A stretch of DNA of 64,000 nt, taken from NCBI GenBank assembly GCA_009801085.1, contig VNWV01000005.1, positions 1-64,000 of the forward strand, written 5' to 3'. Position 1 is the stretch's first letter, and each line of letters starts with the position of its first letter. The notes beneath the pieces were generated by a model, which was not told the origin of the DNA, searched no databases, and saw only the letters and a list, made by a program, of their open reading frames with translations. This DNA is from Lasiodiplodia sp. COLG20 (lineage: Eukaryota; Ascomycota; Dothideomycetes; Botryosphaeriales; Botryosphaeriaceae). This document shows positions 56,546-64,000 of the stretch, piece by piece. The translations under genes and the position numbers were made by a program.

Positions 56546-57712
56546 ATGGTGCGTCATAAGAAGGACGGCTTCTCGGGTCGCGGAGGTCGCGGCGGCCGCG
56601 GTGGCGGCAAGAAATACAGCAATCCGCCGCGCCAACGAGTGCGCGACGATGACGAGGATGGACAAGAGGGCGAGCGCATTGCCAAAAGACCAGCCTTCAA
56701 GGCTGCCGCGTGGGACCTGGGCCACTGCGACGCGAAGAGGTGCTCTGGGAAACGTCTCATGCGTCTCGGCTTGATGCGCGAACTGCACGTTGGTCAGAAA
56801 TTTGCTGGCGTCGTTGTGTCGCCAAAGGCCAAGAAGACCGTCTCCCCCCAGGACCGCGAGCTATGCGAGCAGTATGGTGCTGCAGTGGTGGAGGCCTCTT
56901 GGAACAGGATTGACGAAGTGCCCTTCGCGCGCATCGGAGGCAAGTGTGAACGCCTACTACCATACCTCGTTGCTGCGAACCCCACCAACTATGGACGGCC
57001 GTGGAGATTGAACTGTGTCGAGGCCCTTGCCGCTTGCTACGCTATCTGCGGGCACCTCGAATGGGCCGAGGAAATTCTCTCATCCTTTTCCTACGGCGAG
57101 GCTTTTCTCGAAATGAATGCCGCGCTACTGAAGCGCTACGCTGCCTGCTCAACAGAAGAAGAGGTTTTGAAGGCTGAAGAGACGTGGCTGGCTAAGATTG
57201 AGAGAGAGTACAACACAAGCAGAGACGACAAGGCGGCGCTAGGGGAGGGTGATGCTTGGGAGGGTGGCAATATGAACAGGCGTGCGCTGGACGACTCGGA
57301 CGACGATGAGGAGGACGACGATGAAAACAAGAATTCCGGCGAAGAAGATGGAGAAGAGGAGCGCGATCCGTACGGCTTGCCACCCGATGAGTCCGACGAT
57401 GAGGAAGAGATGGCAGAGCTACGGCGGCGCGTTTTGGCTTCAAAGCCCTTCGCTAATCCTGAGCCAGAGGCAAAGAAGCAGCCTGAGACTATTGCGAGAC
57501 CCGAAGCACCGCCTACCTTGCAGGAAGATTCAGATGCGGAATCCGGATCGGACATTGACGGTATGGACGATGAGTTCGACGACATCATCAACGCAACGCC
57601 TGTTACGGATAGGACTGGAATAACGGCGAAGCAGAGACTCAAGTCTCAAGACACTACCGTGATGAGCGCGAGCTTCTCAAGAACTAGCTTGAGCGCCCCC
57701 AAAAAGTGGTAG
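56546..57712 (+). CDS. TSR3: 18S rRNA aminocarboxypropyltransferase Tsr3
   Basis: Transfers the 3-amino-3-carboxypropyl group of S-adenosylmethionine to the hypermodified pseudouridine near the 18S decoding site, the last step in making m1acp3-psi. Single exon, 388 aa. An N-terminal RGG-like tail (SGRGGRGGRGGGKK) precedes the conserved domain: WDLGHCDAKRCSGKRLMRLG, VVSPKAKKTVSPQDRELCEQ, GAAVVEASWNRIDEVPF, LLPYLVAANPTNYGRPWRLN and CVEALAACYAICGHLEWAEE (about residues 50-190). The C-terminal third is an acidic, disordered extension. It is tail-to-tail with SWC6, stops only 94 bp apart. Confidence 0.95.
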   Translation: MVRHKKDGFSGRGGRGGRGGGKKYSNPPRQRVRDDDEDGQEGERIAKRPAFKAAAWDLGHCDAKRCSGKRLMRLGLMRELHVGQKFAGVVVSPKAKKTVSPQDRELCEQYGAAVVEASWNRIDEVPFARIGGKCERLLPYLVAANPTNYGRPWRLNCVEALAACYAICGHLEWAEEILSSFSYGEAFLEMNAALLKRYAACSTEEEVLKAEETWLAKIEREYNTSRDDKAALGEGDAWEGGNMNRRALDDSDDDEEDDDENKNSGEEDGEEERDPYGLPPDESDDEEEMAELRRRVLASKPFANPEPEAKKQPETIARPEAPPTLQEDSDAESGSDIDGMDDEFDDIINATPVTDRTGITAKQRLKSQDTTVMSASFSRTSLSAPKKW

Positions 57713-57806
57713 GACGAAGTGGTATTATGATGTTTAATGAAAAGGGTATCTTGCCCACCCGCTTTTAAACATGTTCAATGTGTGCCATCGTGAATTCGTG
57801 GCGAAT

Positions 57807-58772
57807 CTACATCCGCAAGCAACTCGTCTCGTCGTGAGCTCTCTTACATTCGAGCCCGCAAACCCTCGCAGTGCATTTCAAGCATTTGATTCGACCCCAA
57901 TAGCCGCATATCTCACAAAATTGTCGTCGTGGAGGGCCATCGGGGGTTGGGGGTGTAGCTTTCGCGGCACTGTAAGGCAATGGCGGGTGTGCGAGAAGAG
58001 CTTGAATCTCCTGTACTGAGGGAGTTGCGGGCACAACTGGGCTGAGCAATGGGTCTTCCTCCTCTGCTAGAGATGCGTCTGGGAGCTCGACGTCTGCTGG
58101 CGGTTGAGCGGTCGGAGACGGGGCTGCAGTATTGCTGGTCGAAAGCACCGCCTGTGCAGATGGCGTGGCGGGATTCGAAGAGACAGCAGTGGACCCGCTA
58201 CGCTTCGTTCGCGATGCCAGTGTCTTCTTCGAGCGACTGCCCTGAGCTGCTGATGGTCCTGCGGTAGAACTAGGCGCAGGGCTCGCCGTCGCCGTCTGCG
58301 CAGCTGACGATTGTCCACCCAGCCCAGCAGCATGGCGCTGAGCACTCAGTGCTTCTTCATCCGCCAGCCAATGTGCAAATGTACGACCACTCTGCAGAAT
58401 CTTGCGCACGGCAGGCGTCATCTTTCTTCCAGCCTTTTCCCGTGGTGTAGAACCTCCTTCTTTGACCTTAGCTGGAAGTGCAACCTCCTTCTGATTATCC
58501 TGGTCAAGTTCGGCAATACGTTTGTGTAGCTGCGTCTGCTGACGGGCGGTAAGGTCGGGCGCTCCGCCAACGTTCTGGCGAGCAGTACGCTTGCGAGCGC
58601 TCGGGTTGATGGCGACTTTGCTCGGGTCATAGCCGGTATCGGGCACATACGCCCAGCCGGGCGCTGGAGCGGCGCTGCTGGTGATGGGGATGACTTCGAT
58701 GTGCGGCATGTCGGGCGAAAGAGAGTTGTTCGGAAAATGCGTAGGTTGTTGTTCGGCATGAATCGAAGACAT
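57807..58772 (-). CDS. VPS71: SWR1 complex subunit Swc6/Vps71 (HIT zinc finger)
   Basis: Subunit of the SWR1 chromatin remodeller that exchanges H2A for H2A.Z. Single exon, 321 aa. The C-terminal HIT-type zinc finger (FCEICGYWGRIKCLKCTARV then CGLECKRAHDETSC, about residues 280-318) has all eight zinc ligands. Upstream is a conserved basic segment (INPSARKRTARQNVGGAPDL, HKRIAELDQDNQKE) and a low-complexity Ala/Ser/Pro-rich linker. The protein ends three residues after the last ligand, which is usual. Animal homologue ZNHIT1 is half this length; fungal forms carry the linker. Confidence 0.9.
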   Translation of the reverse strand: MSSIHAEQQPTHFPNNSLSPDMPHIEVIPITSSAAPAPGWAYVPDTGYDPSKVAINPSARKRTARQNVGGAPDLTARQQTQLHKRIAELDQDNQKEVALPAKVKEGGSTPREKAGRKMTPAVRKILQSGRTFAHWLADEEALSAQRHAAGLGGQSSAAQTATASPAPSSTAGPSAAQGSRSKKTLASRTKRSGSTAVSSNPATPSAQAVLSTSNTAAPSPTAQPPADVELPDASLAEEEDPLLSPVVPATPSVQEIQALLAHPPLPYSAAKATPPTPDGPPRRQFCEICGYWGRIKCLKCTARVCGLECKRAHDETSCLRM

Positions 58773-59315
58773 GCCGTCGGCTCACTTGCCGATTTGAGCA
58801 AGCTACTCTAGCTGCCGATCCGCTTTGTGGGGAGGCAGAGCAGGGGTACAGACCTCAAACTTAACCTTTTAAGTCTACATGTGCATTTGAAGAGCGACTG
58901 AGTAGAAACTGCTGGCCCAATAGTGGTCTACGATCACGGATCATCAAGTACTCGGAGAAATTCTCCATACCTTGGGCGGCTTTTCACCGAAAATGAATAT
59001 GACGGATGGGCCACACGATCAACGTGCAGTTCACGAGGGATTTATATGTGGCTGGAAGCGGACATTTCTCCTTTGGAGTAACTCCTGTCTCACAACACAA
59101 GTGTATTTCCTTGCGTGCAATTGCTCATTCAACAGGTGGCATCAAACGTTCGCTTTTCATCTTGCGACTTTGTATTATTTCGTAAACCCTGTACGCTTTG
59201 CTCACCACCCATGCGTCCTGCCATTCTTTGGAGTCCCATATACTACAAGGATTCTAATTCCAATGCGCCAAAAGACGCCAGACCATCCCGTGACTCGTGC
59301 CAGACCAAGACGAGA
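58773..59315. other. Intergenic SWC6 promoter / RPT3 3' flank
   Basis: About 540 bp. A short open frame runs on the plus strand but shows no motif. Nothing else is seen. Confidence 0.5.
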
Positions 59316-60797
59316 TCATTTGTAGAAGTCAAACTTGTCGCTCTCGTTGCCCTGTCCCTTGACCTGGGAGGAATATGCGTCTTCCAAGTCGGACTGGATG
59401 ATGTGGTACCTGTTCTTTCTCACGGCACGCAGACCAGCCTCCTGCATGATCGCAGCAATGATGGCACCCGAGAGCGGATCATTGCGGACGATAAGGGAGT
59501 CGAGGTCGACCTCGGGCGACAGACTCATCTTTGAGGCTATGGTGCTGAAGATGAGACGCCTCTCACGACGGTCACGAAGCGAGGGGAACTCGATCTTGCG
59601 GTCGAGACGTCCGGGACGGAGCAGAGCCGGATCCAGGGTATCCGCACGGTTGGTAGCCATGATGACCTTGACGTTGCTGGTTTGGTCGAAACCATCCATC
59701 TGATTGAGCAACTCCAGAAGAATACGCTGCACCTCTCGGTCCGCACCAGTCTGGGCGTCGAAACGCTTTGTGGCAATGGCGTCGATTTCGTCAATGAAGA
59801 TGATCGAGGGAGAGTTTTCGCGAGCCATGCGGAAGACGTCACGGACCATGCGCGGACCTTCACCGAGGTACTTCTGAACGAACTCCGAGCCAACGACACG
59901 GATGAAGGATGCGGTGGTGCTGTTGGCAACAGCCTTGACCAGCATAGTCTTGCCAGTTCCCGGAGGCCCGTAGAGGAGGACACCACGCGGAGGGTCGATA
60001 CCTGCCCCAGCCTGTTAGCCAGAATTTTCAAAGACACGATACGCATCTTCCACCTACCAATTTGCTTGTAGAGATCGAAGTGTGTCAGGGGAAGCTCCAC
60101 GGCCTCGCGGATCTCCTGCTTCTGCATGTCCAGACCACCAACATCGGCGTACGTCACGTCGGGCTTCTCGTCCGCACCCAGCATAGCAATCGACGAGTCA
60201 GCCTCCGGTGGCAGGATGTCTACCAAGGCATTCGAGTGTCTGTGAAGGGCAACGGAGGACGAGGGCTTGAGGAGTTCGCGGTCGAGCGTGGATAGAATCC
60301 GGACGACGTAGTTGGAGCCGGTTGAGGACTGGACGATACCGGTGCTGGGAAATCGTGAGCACACACGTCATCCGTATCCGAGTATCGCTCTTACTTCTGG
60401 TCTATGGCCTCCATAAACTGACCGATGACAAGCGGTACGCTCTGGATACGCTTGATCTCCTCCTGCGCGCGGACAAGCTCCCTCTTCAGACTCCTGTCAC
60501 GGAATTAGACACTGAGCTGATACGCAACACGGGTTTCGCTAAACGAACCTCTGCTCATCCTTGATGTACTCCTCCTGCAAGTGAATGTACCTGGCTCGCT
60601 GTCAGTAAGCCTGACAACCGCCGTCTACGCGTCGCGACATACTCAAGTTGTCTCTGCAGCTTCTTGAAGGTCGAGTATTGGTCATTGCTCTCAGATGCGA
60701 CGCCCTCCAGCGAGTCGACGAAAGGTATGGATGAGGCAAGCTGCTTCTTGTGAGGTGCCACCTGGTTGGCCGGGCTTTCAACGGCGGCGTCGGCCAT
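59316..60797 (-). CDS. RPT3: 26S proteasome regulatory ATPase Rpt3
   Basis: AAA+ ATPase of the proteasome base that unfolds and translocates substrates. Five exons: 60797-60643, 60590-60549, 60493-60395, 60344-60058, 60001-59316; introns 52, 55, 50 and 56 nt; 422 aa, usual for Rpt3. The N-terminal coiled coil spans exons 1-3, including a 42-nt exon ([14 protein letters not shown]), then the OB domain, [20 protein letters not shown], Walker A GPPGTGKT, Walker [21 protein letters not shown], and the SRH region [20 protein letters not shown]. The C-terminus KFDFYK carries the HbYX-like tail that docks into the 20S ring. The start at 60797 ([12 protein letters not shown]) is the ATG that opens the known N-terminal block. 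High confidence. Confidence 0.96.
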
Positions 60798-62513
60798 GTT
60801 GGGACAGCACTTGGAAATGCGCGGTGCTCTGTGGTGCGGAGGAGTGATCGGGCGGATGCAAAGCGCGGGTGACGAGGGTGGCGGGGACGCAGATGGTGGA
60901 CGCGGAAGGCGATGGCGGTCGTTGGTGGTGGAGCTCCCAGCACAGCTACTCAGTCGCAACAGTCGTTACGTTGTTAGGTCAGCACGTCGACGTCACGTGC
61001 GCGTGCCTGGACCAAACGCCTGACGACGCAGCTCCGTTTACGGCCGACGATGGCGATCTTCCGGATCAGCCTTCAGCACAGGCTCGTCGTCTGTCTCAAC
61101 AGCCGTCCGGCGGCCGTGGCAGAGTGCCCCGGACGAGATCGCACTCGAGCGCGCAAGCCGGCCTCAGCTCCCGGCAGCAGCGAATGTTGGTGCGGCGCGC
61201 GGAATGGAAGCACGTCTTCCTGATCGGACCCAGGTTCAGGTTGACGATCAGGTCAGCATGGCCTCAGGCGCGACGCAGCGATTTCAGGGTCAATAAAGAT
61301 ACGGTGCAGATCCGGCACGCAGCGCGCCAGGCTTTGAGCAACCATGGGAATTGGCCGTCCCGGCGGTAGTAGCATGTTTCACGCAAATCATTGGACTCAG
61401 CAAGTCTGGATGGAGCCGAGAGGCTCCCAAGGCCGTGGGCTGCAGTGGGGAACAGCACAGCATCAGGGACACAACGAGCCAGGCGAGCTGGGAGCGGCGG
61501 CAGCGGAAGACGAGGGCTGGCCAGCCGGCGGCGTCGCGGGGATGACGGAAGAAGGAGGTCTTTACGAAATGCTCAACATCAGCGCCGAGGGGTCGGCCCA
61601 CCAGCTGGCGGGCGCCGGCGCAGGCACACAGGCACAGGCACACGCAGGGCAGAGCTTCGCGGCTGGGGGGATGAGATCACGGCAAACTGCTGGCGCGCTT
61701 CTGCTGGCCGTCCTGGGCGGGTGGAGCGCACCGGCACACGTATGTAATGCGCAGCCCTCTGCTCGCCGGCGCCTGGTGATTCGCAGGCCGGCACTGACAG
61801 GCTTGTGTCACTTGTTCCAGCGGCGGCAGCCATCAGCTCGGCCTGCGATAGCAGCGCATCTCATGTCTGCTGCCCATGCGCATCCCTGCTTGTCACTTAG
61901 GCTCCGGGGGCACCAATCCCTTTCGGGCGCCTGCCATTGTGCTGCTCGTGACCGAGGGAAATGCCTCGCGCGCCGCTGCTCCCCTTCGTGGCCGCTCTGC
62001 TCGCTGCTGCTGCTGCTGCTGCTGCTCCCCCGTAGACCGTCGCCGTCGTGGGCGTGGCCGTGGCCCTCGGCCGCTCGCTCGCTCGCTAAGGCGGCAGCCC
62101 ATGTTGATTTCGGCCAGGTCGGGGCTGCCCGTGCTTGGCTGGCTGGCCTTCTCACTCTCCCATCAAGTCACGACCACAAGCACGCCCCCAATCAAGGCAG
62201 CTATCTTCCTCCGCGCTGAGACTTAGTAAGTCGGACCTCCATCGCTCCCGCTGCCTCTGCACCGCTCGCCTGCGCGCTCAAGCCCAGACAACGCGCCGCC
62301 CTGCCGCCCCCGCCCGCCCTGCCGGACGCGAATGCGCTCACCGCATCCCGATCGGCTTATTTGACGCGCGCGAGCGGCTCGTGGAGCCTGCGCGGTTTGT
62401 CATTTCGCTCCCAAGCCCCCCGGACCTCCCTCGCGTCGACGTTGATGGTGGTGATGGCCGTGAGCTGATGCCGAGTTGCCCTGTCTAGGAAGACTGATGG
62501 ACGCGTCCGCGCA
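60798..62513. other. Divergent region RPT3 / SWI1-like gene
   Basis: About 1.7 kb. Open frames of up to 291 codons are low-complexity and overlap on both strands. A possible 5' UTR intron runs from GTAAGT at 62226 to CTAG ending at 62488, just before the start codon. A CGCTCGCTCGCT microsatellite lies near 62076. Confidence 0.45.
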
Positions 62514-64000
62514 ATGAACTTCGACGCCCTCCAAGCAAATAATGGCTACCTCGACTCCCAGAACTCGCTCATCGACCCGTCCATGTTCAACACCAACAAC
62601 ATCGACCTGAACGCCTTCCAGAACCCCCAGCTCCAGCAGCAGCGCCTGCAGAACGGCAACGTGCGCAATGCCTCGCCCGCTGCCTTTCAGAACCCGGCCT
62701 ACAACGTCAACCCCATCGTCCCCTCCAAGCGCCCGCGCCCGTCCGAGGACGCGTCCAGCGCCTCGCCGCGCCCTACTCCCGGCAACATGAACCTGTCGCG
62801 ATCGCAGACGCCCCAGCAGATGTCCTTCGCGCCCGGCGCCTTCCAGGGCAACCAGCAGGGCCTTCAAGCCCCCAATCCCTATCAGCACCTCCAACACCAG
62901 GGCTCTTCCAACGCGACGCCCTCGCCCACAATGCAGAGCCAGCAGTTCCGCCCGCCGCAACAGGCTCATCGCATGAACACCATGTCCCCGAACCCGTTTC
63001 CCCAGGGTCAGAACATGGGCATGTCGCCCGCGCCCGATCAAAACAGTCGTGTCAACACACCACAAAACCCTGCCATGGCGCAGATGGCCGCGATGAACAT
63101 GAACAGCATGAATAGTATGAACAACATGAACATGATGCAGGGTTCGCCAACCGGCCAAGGCTTCAACCAGAACTTTGGCATGAACCCGGGCATGTCGGCT
63201 GCTGGCTTCAACGGCACTATGCCCGTGCAGGGCGTCGCGCTATCCCAGAATCTCCAGCAGCGCCAAGCAGACGCCCAGCGCATATACCAAATGCGCCTCC
63301 AACAGCAGCAGCAACAAATCGCGGCCAACAACATGGCGCAAAGACAACAACAACAGGCGGGCGGCATGAACATGCTCGGATCTTCGGGCCAACAGATGAA
63401 CTCTGCAATGGCTATGTCTGGCGGCATGCGCCCGACCCAGGGAGGCATGCCCATGGGCAACCCGCCAAAGCAACAGGAGGCGGCGTTCCTCAATAACGTT
63501 CAAGCCTTGATGCAGGCGCAAGGGATGCCATTCAATCCTCAACCCATGGTCTGCATGCGTCCTGTGAACTTAATGCAGCTCTACGCCACCGTCATGAAGC
63601 ACCGAGGATCCAGGAATGTCTCGAACAGCAATGGATGGTCACAAATAGCGCACATGATGGGGTTTCCGCCACAGCAGTTTCCGACCGCTGGGCAAGAAAT
63701 TCGAATTGTTTACGAGGGAAATCTAGGAGCATATGAGCAAGCATGGCTGGCGAAGCAGCGGACCAAGCAGGGCCAGCAAGGTCAAATGCCGGGAATGGGC
63801 GGAGCTCCGCAGGCTTCGCCGGTCAAGTCAATGCCCGGCGCACAGGACCTTGGGGCCCAGCAGCAACAATATCTTCAGAGGCTCCGCAGCACCCAGATGC
63901 AGGCTCAACAACAGCAGCAACAGCCCATGGACCAGGCAACACCGATGCGGAATAACTCTATGCCTCAGGCCAATGGATGGGCGACTCCACAGCCAGATCC
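62514..64000 (+). CDS. SWI/SNF ARID subunit, Swi1/Sol1-like (partial)
   Basis: Start of a long gene cut by the window edge; 495 codons are visible. The N-terminal about 320 residues are Gln/Asn/Met/Pro-rich, prion-like (MNFDALQANNGYLDSQNSLI; repeated MNSMN units). An ARID/BRIGHT DNA-binding domain follows at about 320-415: FLNNVQALMQAQGMPFNPQP, VNLMQLYATVMKHRGSRNV, NGWSQIAHMMGFPPQ and YEGNLGAYEQAWLAKQ. This arrangement is that of Swi1, the ARID subunit of the SWI/SNF chromatin remodeller; its C-terminal helical-repeat part would lie outside. The ATG at 62514 is preceded by a possible 5' UTR intron. No stop or intron is needed in the visible part. Confidence 0.85.
   Translation, partial: MNFDALQANNGYLDSQNSLIDPSMFNTNNIDLNAFQNPQLQQQRLQNGNVRNASPAAFQNPAYNVNPIVPSKRPRPSEDASSASPRPTPGNMNLSRSQTPQQMSFAPGAFQGNQQGLQAPNPYQHLQHQGSSNATPSPTMQSQQFRPPQQAHRMNTMSPNPFPQGQNMGMSPAPDQNSRVNTPQNPAMAQMAAMNMNSMNSMNNMNMMQGSPTGQGFNQNFGMNPGMSAAGFNGTMPVQGVALSQNLQQRQADAQRIYQMRLQQQQQQIAANNMAQRQQQQAGGMNMLGSSGQQMNSAMAMSGGMRPTQGGMPMGNPPKQQEAAFLNNVQALMQAQGMPFNPQPMVCMRPVNLMQLYATVMKHRGSRNVSNSNGWSQIAHMMGFPPQQFPTAGQEIRIVYEGNLGAYEQAWLAKQRTKQGQQGQMPGMGGAPQASPVKSMPGAQDLGAQQQQYLQRLRSTQMQAQQQQQQPMDQATPMRNNSMPQANGWATPQPD

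Noticed and set aside
61344..62219. 291-codon frame upstream of the ARID gene
   Set aside because: Low-complexity Gly/Ala/Leu composition, no domain, overlaps equally long frames on both strands; more likely promoter and leader.

Overview
The window is chromosomal DNA from a filamentous ascomycete (Pezizomycotina; a Dothideomycete would fit, but I cannot prove the class). The evidence is many short introns (about 45-65 nt, GT-AG with CTRAC-like branch points), fungal-type Zn2Cys6 and TAP-like peptidase genes, GPI-anchored GH16 architecture, and one-copy housekeeping genes with fungal exon structures. I resolved 24 protein genes, most with exact splice junctions checked for phase. The last gene runs off the right edge. 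No rRNA, tRNA or CRISPR was seen.

Layout. 0-12 kb: ENA-type Na+/K+ P-type ATPase (minus), VPS60 ESCRT-III (minus), and a SIT4-associated (SAPS) phosphatase regulator (plus). 12-23 kb: an accessory stretch of five genes that I cannot assign to known functions. They are proline/glutamine/tyrosine-rich; two are paralogues with a double zinc knuckle and one carries a long tandem-repeat tract. Palindromic repeat elements lie between them. 23-32 kb: a UPC2-like Zn2Cys6 regulator, a secreted S33 TAP-like peptidase, a group II PLP decarboxylase and a secreted intradiol dioxygenase. 34-48.8 kb: conserved housekeeping genes: DNA ligase I, MOG1, BUD20, mitochondrial aconitase, COG5 and VTS1. 51-64 kb: GH16 glucanase, GGA adaptor, TSR3, SWC6/VPS71, proteasome RPT3 and the start of an ARID (SWI1-like) chromatin-remodelling subunit.

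The strongest non-gene signal is a family of short, nearly perfectly palindromic elements (at least 15 copies or relics in 64 kb). A core of about 95-110 bp carries arms built on GTTGAAGCTATCGTCCGG. Longer versions of 219-247 bp carry outer inverted repeats beginning CAG and are flanked by TA, as expected for non-autonomous Tc1/mariner-type MITEs. Two cores lie inside introns of apparently intact genes (aconitase intron 3 and peptidase intron 1). Several others abut gene 3' ends (peptidase, DNA ligase, MOG1).

The conserved genes work in separate processes: ion homeostasis, endosomal and Golgi traffic (VPS60, COG5, GGA), TCA cycle, ribosome biogenesis (BUD20, TSR3), chromatin (SWC6, SWI1-like), protein turnover (RPT3), RNA decay (VTS1) and DNA replication. 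The 23-32 kb stretch could be a loose catabolic neighbourhood, but co-regulation is inference only. Functions come from recognising family motifs by eye; no database search was run.
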